DNA of 64,000 nucleotides from Papiliotrema nemorosa (GCA_032158125.1 JASKOT010000018.1:298501-362500), one strand, 5' to 3'. Shown: positions 21,735 through 34,233, numbered from the stretch's first letter. Notes: a model not told the origin generated them from the sequence alone. Numbers and translations are program-made.

Positions 21735-23453
21735 GGTGAGGAGTGAATGCAACAAGCGCTATAAGGAAGCCTGGTCAAGTTTCCGAAATCTACTGCGGGA
21801 CCCCATGTTTGTGGATCATGAACGCTGTCGAATACGTCCCCAGCGCTGCTGATCTCACGGGACCGATCTTGGGTGTGGTCTCCCGGTGAAAGAGCTGCGA
21901 TGGACTCGCCAAATAGCATGCACATACTCTCTGCCCAGACTTGTGAAGGTGAAGAGGCAGCCGCGTTGAGCCGGTCACATCAGTGGCGACTCGTGTTGTC
22001 ACTCGCATCGCTCTGTTGCGTCGTTCATCAAAGTTTCTGCCCGCTCGCCTCGATGTTCAAGATCCCCCAAACCCCTCGTCCAGCTTTGGTACGAGAGATC
22101 ATTTTGAAGATTGCTCACGGCGATACTTACGGCTGAGCGTCTCCAGATGGGGGATAGTCAAACTGTCCCTTGAGACATAGGTGTTCAAGTCAGGATCGAG
22201 AGAGACAGATTCACCGGCGTGGTAGCTCACTCCACGCTGGTAGTGCTTCTCCTTGAACCGTAGCTGAGAGTTAAATCTGCTCTAGCACAGAGCCGATTTG
22301 GTCAGCAGTGGTTCCCGTTGACCGTGACCTTGCTATGTCGGTTGGTTGGAAAAGAGTCGATGCGATGAGGGAATACCCTTGGGCAGAAAGGCTGGTCATA
22401 CGACCATTATAAGCTCTGCTCTCTCTGAGTCCTCTTGATTGGTAGAGAGTTTTCGGATGAACGTCGTCGCCTCATTGTCGGTCGCGTACCCCATGACAGG
22501 TGTGGCAAAGCAATTCCAGGTCACACCGTCATGTGTGAATCTTGCGAATTTGATGTCATTTGCACTCTCACCTGCCTTATTATCAATCAGTCATACGAAC
22601 CTGGTAGAAGAGTCCATCAGTCATATCTCCTTCCAATGACATTAAGCGAGCTCATGTTCTCCTTCCCCTCCAGCTCGTGAGTGACCCTCGTCCTCTTTCC
22701 ATACAGGGCGTCGCACATGTGAATGTTCCTATCAGTCACACTAGGTGGCATCTGTGATGAGTGTCAGACAGTCAACCCGTGAAAGGATGACGCGTAACCG
22801 CGTAGTCGTCGTGCGAGCCGCTGGCAGTGATCCGGGAGCCCCTTCTCGCACTCTCACACTGTACAGTTCACAAATGATCAGATAGTAGCCTTCTTGATAT
22901 TGGTGACTAGCCAAGAGACGAAGATCAGACAGCCTCATAAGGCGCTCGGGGCCGCTCACAAATGAGTGAATCGCATACACACAGCGCAGTATCTCCACGT
23001 GGTCGGTGTCTGTCATAGTCCAGACCTACTTGCTAGGGCCCAGAACACAGAGCACCGGTGAATGAACGGGAAGGAGAGGTGTCCAGACAGATCTGCCTCT
23101 CGTCTATATAAGTTGATACATCGATAACCCACCTCGGGTTCAAAGAATGTATATTGTTGTCAACCACTAGACTACACTGCTCGACTACTTGACTACCCCA
23201 AGCAAGGCAACCCATGGAGCTACCGAGACTGTAGGTCTCTGACAGTGTCCCACATCGACGTCGAAGCGGAGAGTATGCTGGAATCTACTCTCACTCGCTG
23301 CACGAACTATCTGCTCAGAAAAGGCAATGACATCACCAGCTCCCTGCATCAGACTGAGATAGATATTTACTGCTGATGACAAATTCCTTCGCCCGTACAA
23401 TCGAAGCCTCATCGCTTTCATCAAACAATCGCCACTCATCCCATACATTCCCC
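21735..23453. other. Gene-poor 1.7 kb upstream of PTC7
   Basis: I could assemble no gene here on either strand. Frames are short and frequently stopped, and none has recognisable motifs. A TATA-like CTATATAAG lies near 23103 on the + strand without a clear coding region downstream. It may hold UTRs, a non-coding transcript or decayed sequence. No tRNA or repeat was recognised. Confidence 0.4.
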
Positions 23454-23849
23454 CTATTGCGTGACCACCTTGTCGTAGAAGGTATCAAGTTGGACCGTGT
23501 TGAGCTGGGAGCCCGCTACGGAAGGTTCGAGGGTAGCTAGAGATACAGGATTGGTCATTCCCGTCTCAGTCGCTGCGTTATTCATCGAGGCGAGCAGTAC
23601 AGCCTTGACCCTGTCCCCAAGGAGCAATCGGCTATCGAAGCCACTCGTCAAGCCGGGGCCTGCATCGCTGCCATCTTTTTTGAGGCGCCCAAATCCTTTG
23701 CCCGCGGAGGAATAGACGAATCGAGAGTCGCCTCCTGATGTTGCGTATCCGTTACGATCATCGGCAAAACAAGCGAAAATGTCGCCCGCTTGGTCTTTGT
23801 AGCGCGAAGTACGAGTGTTGTCTGCGGTTAAAGTGTTACCCTGAGCCAT
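23454..23849 (-). CDS. Hypothetical protein, 131 residues
   Basis: An intron-free open frame starting MAQGNTLTADNTRTSRYKDQ. It is not recognised. The composition is balanced and protein-like (DIFACFADDRNGYATSGGDS, KGFGRLKKDGSDAGPG, then LLASMNNAATETGMTNPVSL), with no signal peptide or membrane segment. A TATTTATAT element sits about 95 nt upstream of the start on the same strand, so it could be a small single-exon gene. It could also be the last exon of a longer gene or a chance frame. It is the only convincing frame in an otherwise gene-poor interval. Confidence 0.4.
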   Translation of the reverse strand: MAQGNTLTADNTRTSRYKDQAGDIFACFADDRNGYATSGGDSRFVYSSAGKGFGRLKKDGSDAGPGLTSGFDSRLLLGDRVKAVLLASMNNAATETGMTNPVSLATLEPSVAGSQLNTVQLDTFYDKVVTQ

Positions 23850-24305
23850 TACAGAGCAGTTTTACCAAATAAGTGTCAGTATGCGCAAAGATAGCAGAGG
23901 TGCAGAGAAAGGGGCTGTATCCCCCTCGATCATGTTACCATATAAATACTGTACAATAGCGACATGATACAGTGACTCTGGTGAAATTGCGCAATCTACA
24001 AGTGTAGCAGGCAACAAGCAGTCATACTGTATGTACAGACTCGTATAGTCAGACACTGCAGACAATGAAGGGAAGCCGATGCTCCTGTCCGCACAAAGAA
24101 GGTGGACGTCCTTTTTGCAACATCATCTGGATACTGTACTCAACGAGTACTGTACATACAATATGTGTAAAGTACGACAAAAGAAGCCAAAAGCCTTGCA
24201 AATCTTGCGTTGCGTTCAATCATGATCGTGCATCAAAGCTTCCTTTATTTCCAAAGACGATCTTTGCGCCACGGAAGGCAAGGAGACCTTCGAACGAAGG
24301 ACCTC
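23850..24305. other. Intergenic, no gene seen
   Basis: Separates the 131-residue frame from the stop of the mitochondrial helical-repeat gene, both on the minus strand. It is AT-richer than its surroundings (for example ATATAAATACTG near 23940) and probably contains the promoter of the small frame and the 3' UTR of the other gene. Confidence 0.4.
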
Positions 24306-27049
24306 TCAAACTGTTCTGCGCAGATCGACCACAACGTCGTCATCTGTCAAGATCTCCTGTGCCCCTTCTTCCGTCTCCAAGACCGCTTCGATAGCGTCTA
24401 GACTCTCCTCCCGCGCATCCTCGGGGTTGTCCACTTCTTCAGTATCCTCTCTCGACTGACTGGCCAGCGGTCGTTCGCCCCTGGCGGCGAGTATTATCTC
24501 CCGTGTGATCCCTCCCCTTTCCAACAATGCTTGATGCGTCCGGAAAAATGTACTAGATCTGTGTAGCCTGACCGACTGCCAGGCATCTACCACCACAGAC
24601 ACGGCCAAGTCCTGTCTTCCAGATCGAGACAGTGCTTGAACAAACTTGCTCCACCATCCTCCGTGCCGAGGCGTCTCCTCGATTTCGACCTCGCTCCCAT
24701 CCGTCAACACTTGAACCTGAACTCCTCGCAACCGACGCCACCAATAGAATGCTTCTTCCACATCGTCGTCATTTGCTGGAGGGAGATTCGGATTATCCCT
24801 TTCCTTGTGCAGGCGCCGTCGAGTGAGGTTGAACTCTGCGAGACTGAAGTACATTCCTGGACTGTACCCATTATAAGGTGGTCCGACCAGGAGGCTCAAT
24901 GCAGCATCCTGGTACCTCCGTCGATCCTCCAATTTGATCACCTTGGATTTGGTGACTTGTCGAAGATACTCGATCCAAAGTCGCTGTGCCCGAACAATCG
25001 TCAGAGACTCTGACGCGTACTTGATAAACGCTTGCAGGAGACGCAGTCCAACTATGGCTTCCAGATCTGTCGTAGAATGGCGTATGTAGTTGTGGGTCAA
25101 GAGAGTGGTGAGGATCGAGTACCAAGGGCCGTAGAGCTTTCGATCCCAATCGCTCATTAATCCAAGCAGCGATTGAAACACCTCGGAGAATTTCGCTTCC
25201 CCTTCCACGGTGAGTTTGAGCACCGATAGGAGCGCTTTGGTCTCGCGCTTGAGAACGATATCGTCGGGTTTCCGTCGAAAGGCTATCTGTATGGATCTCG
25301 CATGGTGTTCGAGATACCGGTGATCGCGAATACAGGTTTGAAGGAAACGTCGATAAGGCAAATCTGATTTCGGAGAGACCACTTTTGGGTCGCCAAACGT
25401 CCACAAGAGCACCTTGGAAGCCTCCTCCACTTTGCGCATACACAACAAGGTGTAAATAAAGGCCGATCGGGTAAAGGGTCCCACACGACTGGGTCGTTCA
25501 CCGAGCGAGCTGTACAGATCCAGGATAAATTGATGGTCGTTCAAGATGTACTTGAGCTCGATATTCATGGCGTAAATGTCATCAGTGTATTGCAGATTGC
25601 GATCGTGTATCTCTTTGAGCAGATATTCAATAGCGTGTTCGGCAAGTATGATTGTGCCATGATGCTGTTCGGGCGCTCTAGCAATCTTGGCCAGGGCCAG
25701 TACAGCGATGGAGTAAAGTCGAGTTGTCGGAACGATTTGGCGTGCAGGCAGGTGGATCTCGATGAGTTCGCGTATCTTCTGCGGTTGTGAGAATCTCTGG
25801 AACGCGTTGATAAAGGTCGCTGTTGTGGTCAGTCTACGACTAATCCTACACATTGATGGAACTCACGCCAGACCTCGAAAGGCACATTGATGCCTTGACT
25901 AGAATCCGCTTTCCCACGGAACTCCAAGTCCATCAAAGCCACGAGCCGATTGGGTCCGATGGAGTTTTCCAACAATGTCTCGTACAGCTCGTTCATCCAA
26001 CGCACGTCGTTCCTCGACAGATTGCTCTGTAACATCTCGAGAAAAGCCTGTGGATGGTAAATCAGAATGGCGAATTGAAATCGATCTATCGCGTTTTCGT
26101 AATCTTTCAACAATTGCTTGGAATTTGGCGTACGGGTGAATACCCGTCTGACCGCGTACTTGGCAGTCTCATCCACTTCCCGCCAATCATCCGTGCTTCC
26201 AAACATGGCGATGACGTTGGTTGCGTCTAGCTGATTCAACATGCTCATAGCAGCGATATTGACCGTTGTGAGAGGTTTGACCCCTTCTGCGTGTACTCGA
26301 GCTGCCATTCGAAGTTTTCTATCGTACGAGTGGAGGTGCTTCTGATCTTTCCCTTGTATCGAGCTGAGTATATCCCGATACTGGGTATACGCATTGGCAA
26401 CTTGCCGAGGTCGACCAGCGGCGAGCAGAGCCACAAAGAGGGTATACAGCCCTTTCCAATAGTCTCTGGCGGCCGCTTGTATGGCCAAGGCTGCGAGACT
26501 TCCGTAAAGCTCCGGGAAACGATCATATGTCCGACCGATAGATCTTCCAGCCTGTGACCGATCCAAGTGGTCTTCGAACAAGATTGAAATTTCGCTCCAT
26601 TGTTCTGCAGGTATATGATCAATAACCTGCCAGTCTGAAATGTCTGCGAAGACCATCGCGGCCTTGTCAATGTCCCCTACTTTGATTGCTATATCCAAGT
26701 TGTCAATGAGTCGCCGGGCGGGACGGACTTCCAAGGGCGCTGGAAGGAGTATAGGGTAGTCGAACACATCCGTGCTTTCGCGAGAGGCTCCACCTTGGAT
26801 AGCTACACGATCTCTATATGGGGCCGACCGTGACCCAGCGATAGGCTTGTGGTTGGGATTCGGTGAAGCTGTCGTTACAGGTTGCGGACGCCTGTTTTGA
26901 GGTTTCGGGGTCCGACGAGCTGCTCCGCCCTGTACCGAGGGTCTAGCTCGATGCGTCACGGTATGAGCCCACCTCGACCAAGTCGCCAGGGTCGCTGGAC
27001 CAGGTCCTGCGATCGCGCATCGACCTAGAAGCATATGACAGTGGTTCAA
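24306..27049 (-). CDS. Mitochondrial helical-repeat (PPR-like) protein
   Basis: Large, mostly alpha-helical protein of about 900 residues in two long exons joined near 25815-25865. The N-terminus (MLLGRCAIAGPGPATLATWS, with Arg and His but no acids) and the basic Pro/Arg/Gln-rich stretch after it suggest mitochondrial import. The rest is built of amphipathic helices in pairs (for example LYTLFVALLAAGRPRQVANA, ARVHAEGVKPLTTVNIAAMS, AFIYTLLCMRKVEEASKVLL), typical of PPR or TPR-like repeats, though I cannot count clean 35-residue units. The final 80 residues are acidic. Fungal proteins of this kind usually handle organellar RNA or translation, but no specific function follows from the sequence. 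Divergent from CDC20 with 245 nt between starts. Confidence 0.72.
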
Positions 27050-27190
27050 GCGACATTATGGACATGGCACTGATAGAAGTGGAGGGTGGAAGTGGGAGGG
27101 AGCGGGATCAAAAATGCTGCCACGTGGCTCAATGTTCCCGACGCGAATGACTTTTGCTTTTTGATTGTTTGGGCCACACATCGACAGCCT

Positions 27191-27200
27191 CCCCCCCCCC
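27191..27200. repeat. Homopolymer C10 tract in divergent promoter
   Basis: Ten consecutive C on the + strand between the starts of the mitochondrial helical-repeat gene (27049) and CDC20 (27295). CCACGTGG lies at 27120-27127 in the same interval. Confidence 0.9.
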
Positions 27201-27294
27201 GAGTATACATCCCACATCAGCCTATATCAGACAGACTTGTCCCCCGGTCATACACAGGAGCAACAGTGCACACAAGTTTCATTTGAAAGACTCA

Positions 27295-29065
27295 ATGGGA
27301 GCACCTCTGAAGGAAAGCGCGGGGATGAACACTGGCGATGTGTATGTTGACATGTCGTTCAACGCTCCACGAGATGAAGACCCACTGACCAGAAATAGGA
27401 CAAACCCCTTCATAGCCAAAGTGGCCATGTCTCCCTCGAGCAAACGATCTGTCTCGCCGGCTGACGATGGAATATCGCTCTTACGAGAGGGTGTGGCTCG
27501 GATGGATATCGCTTCGAGAACTGCAGGAGCAGAATTGGCGAGTGCGGTCAGCAGAGAATCAACCACCAGCGGAAGAGATGTGAGCCAAAAGAGATGAACG
27601 TTTGTTTGACGCTGATAAGCAGAGGGATAGGTTCGTCCCGTCAAGATCTGCTTCACTGCACCATGCCTCGCAATCTAGCACCACGCTTCCAACCCTGGCT
27701 CTTGATACTTCGGATAGCTCGATGGACAGCTCTATGAGGGCAGACACTTCCACGGCATCACTCTCCGCTGCACTCGGCATCCCATCATCCAAACAGCGTA
27801 TCTTGTCCTTCCGAGCGGCGCCTCCCCTTGCTTCTCACGCCACATCTCATCTTGACGCTCAACGAAACTACCTCCTACATACAACTGGAGCCGCAAGTCG
27901 GGGCACAGGTACCGGCGGACCAGGTCAATCTAGCGGTACAAAGAAGCGAACACCTCCATATGTAGCTGACAGAGTACTCGATGCGCCTGGATTCGCCGAT
28001 GATTATTACCTTAATCTCATGGATTGGTCTGCGTCAAATCAGGTCGCTATCGGTCTCGGCGATTTGGCCTATGTCTGGAACGCAGAAGAGGGTAGTGTGA
28101 CGGCTTTGGGGGAAGATAACGAGGACCAAGTAGCAGTCACCGCGGTATCGTGGTCTGCTGATGGAGCATACTTGGCCGTGGGAACCGACGCCGGGCAGAT
28201 TGAGATTTACGACGTCGACGAGAAGAAGAGGCTTCGAGTGATGTCGGGGCATAATGCTCGAGTACCGACATTATCGTGGAATGGGCACATTTTGTCTTCG
28301 GGATGCAGGGACGGGTCGATTCACCACCATGATTTGCGATTGGCAAGACACAAGGTTATGGAGCTGCATGGACATAATGCCGAAGTGTGTGGTCTAGCTT
28401 GGAGGTCGGATGGTCAATTACTTGCAAGCGGTGGAAATGACAATGTCGTCAATTGCTGGGAGCGAGTCGAACCGTCCCCAAAATGGAACCGTGAAGCTGA
28501 CTGCTAGTGGCCGAATCGGTCAGTCTGTCTTGCAACAGGGTGACGAGGTACCTCGAGGAGTCAGCAAGTGGACAAAGCGGAACCACACTGCTGCCGTCAA
28601 GGTAGGCGATCTTGTTACCAGATTATATGCTGACAGGTGAAGGCTCTTGCTTGGTGCCCTTGGCAGCAGAATCTGCTGGCTACCGGAGGGGGTTCACACG
28701 ATCAACACATTCACTTCTGGTCTTCCAACACTGGAGCTCGAACCGCTTCGCTTCACACTGCCACCCAAGTCACGTCTCTCATCTGGTCACCTCACGCCAA
28801 AGAACTGCTCTCGACTCATGGGTTCCCAAACAACAACATTTGCTTGTGGTCTTACCCCTCTTTATCCAAGATCTACGACTTACCAGCGCACGATTCGCGT
28901 ATCTTGGCGTCGTCGCTTAGTCCTGATGGATGTGATGTTGCTACTGCTGCCAGTGATGAGAATCTCAAATTCTGGAAAATCTGGGAGCAAAAGACTACGA
29001 AAAAGGCCGACGAACATGAAAGAGACGCTCGAGGAAAGATGAAGACGGGTATGATGATTCGGTAG
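27295..29065 (+). CDS. CDC20: Cdc20/Slp1-type APC/C activator
   Basis: Activator and substrate receptor of the anaphase-promoting complex, and the target of the spindle checkpoint. About 520 residues. The N-terminal region carries the C-box-like DRFVPSRSA and a KQRILSFRAAPP segment in the place of the KILR motif. The propeller begins DRVLDAPGFADDYYLNLMDW and continues GHNARVPTLSWNGHILSSG, HHHDLRLARHKVMELHGHN, EVCGLAWRSDGQLLASGGND, ALAWCPWQQNLLATGGG and SPHAKELLSTHGFPNNN. HHHD and AWCPW are Cdc20 rather than Cdh1 features. The last two residues are Ile-Arg, the IR tail that docks on the APC/C. The first possible intron (about 27342-27398) is 57 nt and contains no in-frame stop, so spliced and unspliced messages would both be readable. 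Confidence 0.93.
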
Positions 29066-29217
29066 ATTGGCGAAATACAGGTTGGACCGATTTGTACTGT
29101 AGTTTGCTGTATTGGTACATGTTTGCCTGATGCATGGAATGACTGATGATCTGTGATACAACCTGATTTACATCTTTTGGCAGCCATCCACCTCTGGACA
29201 AGGGGCTCACTACAATG

Positions 29218-31690
29218 TCATTGGGTGGTACATTGCGGTTCCCCTCCATCGTCCCCTACTCTAGCTTGGAACCCTCTCGAAGCGAGAAACTCCAACAATC
29301 CCGCACCTCCGAACGCAGCCGGAGGGTGGTGGATAGATCGATCAGTGTTTGATCTAATGATACTGTCTTTCAGGTGCATTCTCGAGAATGAAGGTGTGGG
29401 TTTGGTGGACAATGGAGAGAAGAGCTTGACGGTATTGTCAATGCCGCTCACTGCGACCATGGGCAATGTGGGATGTTGCTCCATCACTGGTGAATCAGCG
29501 CAGAATGGAAGAGAAATGGGCCGTCGTCGCACCATTCACCACATGAGCGTCACCTTCCCATATACCCTCCAGGCGACCAGTATCCTTGTCCCAAACGAAG
29601 AAATTGCCATCATCGCTCCCAGAACAGACCTTGTCGGACCGCGAGCCGAGGAAGTTGCCTTAAAATCAGTCCTCGTTGGCAGAGCGATATGTCCGATGCT
29701 CACAATCCTTTACCGTCTCCATGTTTCGCGCTCCCTTGAAACTTCGTCGAGGAAGTAGCAAGTCTACACCTGCAAACTCTGAAGGCGCACCTCGTTGAGC
29801 TAGACTGTATGCGCCGCCAAAGTCATCATCATCATCTTCGTCATCGTCAATCTCGTCGTAATCGTCGTAATCGTCCGCATCCTCGTCAAAGTCGTCAAGG
29901 TCCATCAAATCATCTTCCTCCATGTCCTCTAGGTCAAACATGTCGAGTAGCTCATCCTCCTCATCGTCTCCTTCGATCACTCTACGCAACTCTGCCAGAT
30001 CTAGCATGTGAGCTTATCCCCAATCTGTGAAATATGCTACTCACCTTCTGCATCCAATCTGAGCTCCGAAGCTGGAGCTCTGAGCGGTCTTCCCATGGTC
30101 GAATGATCTATGCCTCCCGTGTCCCTCAAGCTTTCGATGCCGGTGGGCAAGGATAGTCCACTCTCCCCTTGCCTTGCTCCTGGTCCCTCTTCGTGCTCGG
30201 GCAAGTGCACAGGGCGCTCGAATACCGCCTCTTGTGCTATATGGTCTCCTACATCGCTCTCGGCGGGCTCGTGGTCATCCTGAGCTGGCTCCAGTTCTGG
30301 TTCAACAGCGTCAAGACCCGTTGATTCCGCTCTTGACCGTGGATTCGCTCGGATGTTGGTCTGCACAGATGACCTATCCGAGGCCCTTCGCTTTCCTAAG
30401 ATCGGTGGATCCCTCTCAAAGTCGGCAGCGCTGTACTGAGTTCGGCCAGTTGTCGGACTAGTCACTCCAGTAGGAGCTGGATTCCTCGTCGTGTTCTGCA
30501 TGGGAGAAGAAGATCGGTGGCGCATGGAGGGTGATTCTGGCGAGTCGTAGAGGGAGAAGATGGAGGTGGAATGTTGAGCAAAGGCGCATATCACCTATGA
30601 GTTTCAGCGCGGAATAACGGCGAGCTCCCCGTTACTTACCTCCTCAGCGTTATCTGGACTCATTTTGACACAAGTGATATGCCGGTCTTCAGAGTACACC
30701 CCTCGCCCCGATACACCCATACTCTCCCATTGATCGTTGCTGAGGCCTAGCCGCCTCACACAATGTACCTGACCAGAGGATCTGCCGTTGGTTCCCCAGC
30801 TTGGTGTCTGTCTCTCTGGCATCCTTCTATCGCATACATAAGCCTGCGATCAGTTACTGTCGCTGTCTAACCTGATTCTAAGCATCTTGACTCACTACAT
30901 CGGTGCGACCAGCGACTGAAAAGATGTGCGGTGCGACCACGCTGACGGACAGACTGTACAGATCGATGCCCCTCGGTGCGCGAAAGAGAGGCTCAGGACA
31001 ATCTGATCGACATACATGAGGTCGTCGAAGATCATGTTGCCGTACCGTTCCGTCCTCCGACACTGTCAGAAAGAGGTTTGGCGAGTTTTCCGTCGCTATC
31101 CTCTTGGTTCTATCCCGATGACACCGTAAGACGCGGACACTAACGAGTCAGCGATGTCGGGCAGACGAGAATGTAGGACCCGGGAAATGCGACGGTATAG
31201 TCGTGCGGAATTGCTCTACTCACCCAGGCCCGCCTATTCCATACAACTCTTCCCGTACTTCTAAGCCCATACCCATATCCGCCCTACCCAACCTTTCCAC
31301 CTCGAACACCCGAATATCATCATCCCCCGCACAGCTCACAATAGTAGGCGTATTAGCGTTGGGGAGGTACTTTGCCGAAAAGATGTTTGCTCGATGTCCC
31401 GTAGCTATCGTCTCGACGAGTTTCATAGGATGAGGCGAGACTGTATTGCTAGATTCGGGATCGCTAGCCCATATGCAGATCCGCTTATCGTCTGATCCGG
31501 AGAGAAGTGTCGACCCGTCATCAGACCATGAGAGGGCGTTGACGCATCCACGATGGCCTCTGGAAGGGGTACCGAGGACTTGAGCTCTATCCATCCGTTC
31601 CCAAATAGAGGGGTCTTGCATCAATCCTCGCCGTGAAGATGGACCTGCAGACGAGAATCGCGAAGCGGGGTGGATCGTATGTCTCGGCAT
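29218..31690 (-). CDS. DCAF-type WD40 protein with long acidic insert
   Basis: WD40 protein resembling DCAF6/DCAF8/WDTC1, substrate receptors of CUL4-DDB1 ubiquitin ligases. About 650 residues. N-terminal repeats read GHRGCVNALSWSDDGSTLLS and SGSDDKRICIWA, then ATGHRANIFSAKYLPN. VSEDGTVRQHDLRRPH, followed by an extended Cys/Arg loop, is the family's hallmark. A disordered region comes next, then an insert in which about 35 of 55 residues are Asp or Glu (encoded at 29815-29965, mostly GAC/GAT/GAG runs). The C-terminal repeats include FLGSRSDKVCSGSDDGNFFV and EQHPTLPMVAVSGIDNTVKL, also typical of DCAF6/8. The start is uncertain: Met 31690 is chosen because the protein-like sequence begins there; Met 31807 is in frame. 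Confidence 0.78.
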
Positions 31691-32068
31691 GCTGAATGCT
31701 TGGCTCACATTGAACTCTTCGCCTCGATGTATGGGTGACGGAGAGCAGAGTGAGGAAAGGACACGGAGGAGCTGATCTGACGGTGATGATGGAGCCCCGC
31801 GTGGCAAGGATCCACCCCCTTGAGCTTGTCACTCCCCTCCCTGCCCTGGTGTATGCATGCACATCGGGCCAGACCTCCCTATGCCTCTACCAACATACGC
31901 TGATCGGCCTGAATGCTTGTCCACAGTGAGAACACTCGATTTGAGGTTGAATGGTATGGGTATGGTGGCGGCGAGCCTTTGGATGACGTCGGACCGGCAA
32001 AGTGATCGCCCAGTGGTCGTCGAAATATCATTATTGCTATTGACATTCGACCATCCGAACTCTACATC
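31691..32068. promoter_or_regulatory. Divergent intergenic region
   Basis: A 378-nt interval between the divergent DCAF-like and DUF1295 genes. No further gene or strong motif is seen; the first 117 nt could be translated if the DCAF-like protein starts at 31807. Confidence 0.4.
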
Positions 32069-33211
32069 ATGAACATCGACGTCCCAGAGCCTCTGGCACT
32101 CCCTTTTGTGCTGACGGCAGCTGCCATACCAGTCATCTACACCCTGGGCATATGGACAGGTAACGTTTCCTGGGTTGACAGGATATGGCCGTTCCATCCA
32201 GTCTTGTGTTCCTCCTTGGTGGTTCGATGGGCGATCAAGCATGCCCCTACGTTGACTTCGGGTAGTCTGCCACGTCTATACTGTATGCTTGGTCTTCAGG
32301 TAAGCCATTGCTCTTACGTATGTATCACCTCGAACTGATGTTAGTTTGTGTGGTCGGCTCGATTGACCAGAAATGCCATTAGACGAGATTTCTACGACCT
32401 CACATCGGAAGACTACAGGTATAAGGAATTCAAAAAGATGGTCCCGAAATGGTTCTTTGAGCTCGTACATCTTTTTGCAGTCGGTACGTGCATTGTCATC
32501 CCAGCCTAACAAGAGCTGACTCGACTAGCGATCCCACAACCGATGCTCCTGTACTCTTTGTGCATCCCCTTGTACTCGGTTTTAAAACTCGCTCCGACCT
32601 ACTCCCAGCCCTCCATCAACATCTATGACATTCTACTCGTCATTTCAGGCTTGGCCCTTGTATACATCGAACATACAGCCGACAACTCGATGTACGCATA
32701 CCAAACTGCCAAACACTCTTCAAAATCCAAAGATCTGGTCTCTCCTCCACCTGCTACTTCCAAAATCGGTCCGAAACCCGCTGCATACCCCAAAGAGGTC
32801 GCTCCCGGATTCATCATCACCGGTCTATTCAATTACACCCGGCACCCTAATTTCGCCGCGGAACAACTGTTCTGGCTCAACCAAGCTCTCTTTGCGATCA
32901 ATGCGGGTCTGGCGAGTCCTCTACCGAGATCCACTTGGTTCTCGTTTGCTCCCATACTTGCCCCTCCATTCGCGTTGAGTCTTTTGTTTTGCGGGAGCAC
33001 ATTCTTGACAGAGTTCATAACGGGTAGAAAGGTGAGTGAAGGGGAACAACGTGCGGCTGACACGTAGTATCCCGCTTACGCCGCGTACAAGGGCTTGGTA
33101 GGACAATTCTTGCCCCAAGAGACATTACTTGTCCGGATATGGACCGCACTTCGCGGCAAGACTGCTCAGTATCGCAAAGAAGTCTTTGGAAGACACATCA
33201 AGAAAGCTTGA
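32069..33211 (+). CDS. DUF1295 / steroid 5-alpha-reductase-like membrane protein
   Basis: Polytopic membrane protein of about 330 residues in four exons. It matches the DUF1295 family, which is related to steroid 5-alpha reductases and isoprenylcysteine methyltransferases. Supporting signs are SWVDRIWPFHPV near residue 35, the segment WSARLTRNAIRRDFY followed by TSEDYRYKEFKK, and the C-terminal nucleotide-binding-like part GLFNYTRHPNFAAEQLFW, then TEFITGRKYPAYAAYKGLVG. The RHPNF motif and the final 'K-YP-x-Y-x-x-Y' are shared with the reductase superfamily. About six hydrophobic segments are visible. Reaction and substrate are unknown. It ends with a basic tail, HIKKA. Confidence 0.85.
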
Positions 33212-33397
33212 TCGTTATGCATGGCGACGGAGCATTGTGCCCATCGGCAGTATCCACTTGACTGCTGTGTTATGGGTCACCTTGCAGTCCTTTGTGATCA
33301 CTTATCCTTTGACTCGCCCTACTGATTTACCACAACGTGTAGTATGATACGTATCCTACATACTGAAGCATAGCGACATCCAATTCGAGTCTTGACC

Positions 33398-34030
33398 ATG
33401 GGCACCAGTTGGGTAAGGCTATTGAGGGCCCCTTTACATGTGACACACGCACTCAACCTCACTCTGACCGTCCTGTTTCTGCTCCTGGGCGGGATCACAG
33501 GCTGCGGCAAAGATTTCTGGTGGCTCACGGTGTCTTATGGGATGAATGGCGATACAAGCACGGACGTGTGGAACATTGGAGGAATCAAGGCGTGTCGAAT
33601 AGGAAACGGGTAAGTTTTGACTCCGGCTCTGCAGCTCAGATGTAGCTGTGAACGGGGCAAGCCTAAGCACTATGGAGACATTCAGGCGGTGCTCATCTGG
33701 CACATTGCAGGTATGATCGCTCTCACGAACACCACAACTGAAGCTCTTCGGCACTACAACTGATTTAGAGCGGCGGTCATCTTTTTTATCGCTTCACTCG
33801 TGACGTATTGGCTCATCCTCCGGCCAATGAAGCGAAAGCGATCTCTCCCCATGGCGTACCACTGGTGGACCTTTGCTCTACCTTTCGCGGTTCTTCTCTT
33901 ACCTATCATAACTCTTGTTGCCGATATCATGGTCCGCCACAATCTTAGGCAGAAGCAAGATGTGTCTCGAGTCGACACCAAGGCTGCTTTCTGGCTATCT
34001 GCCTTGGCTGTCGTCTCGGGGGGCTTGTGA
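33398..34030 (+). CDS. Small tetraspan membrane protein, unknown
   Basis: Not recognised. Three exons give about 180 residues. Four hydrophobic segments are visible: LNLTLTVLFLLLGGITG near residue 25, a weaker one around AVLIWHIAAAVIFFIASLVT, WWTFALPFAVLLLPIITLVA, and FWLSALAVVSGGL at the extreme C-terminus. Basic loops (LRPMKRKRS, RHNLRQKQD) lie between them. The layout resembles fungal four-pass families of the MARVEL or SUR7 kind, but no diagnostic motif is visible. Introns at 33609-33643 and about 33712-33770 restore a single frame. It lies 187 nt after the DUF1295 gene in the same direction. Confidence 0.55.
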
Positions 34031-34233
34031 GCCGTCTCATTGGAGTGGATCAGGTGGGATATTCTGAAAGTGAGAAAGGGAAGTGGAAGGTCTCGGAAAG
34101 TGGAGGAAGAGCCGAGATCAAAGTGGGATCCATGGCCATTATGGCCTTGGGGTCAAAAACGAGGAGATCGTTAAGACAAACATCATAAGATACACCTCAT
34201 CTCACATTCTGACTGACACTTCTATGCGGATGT

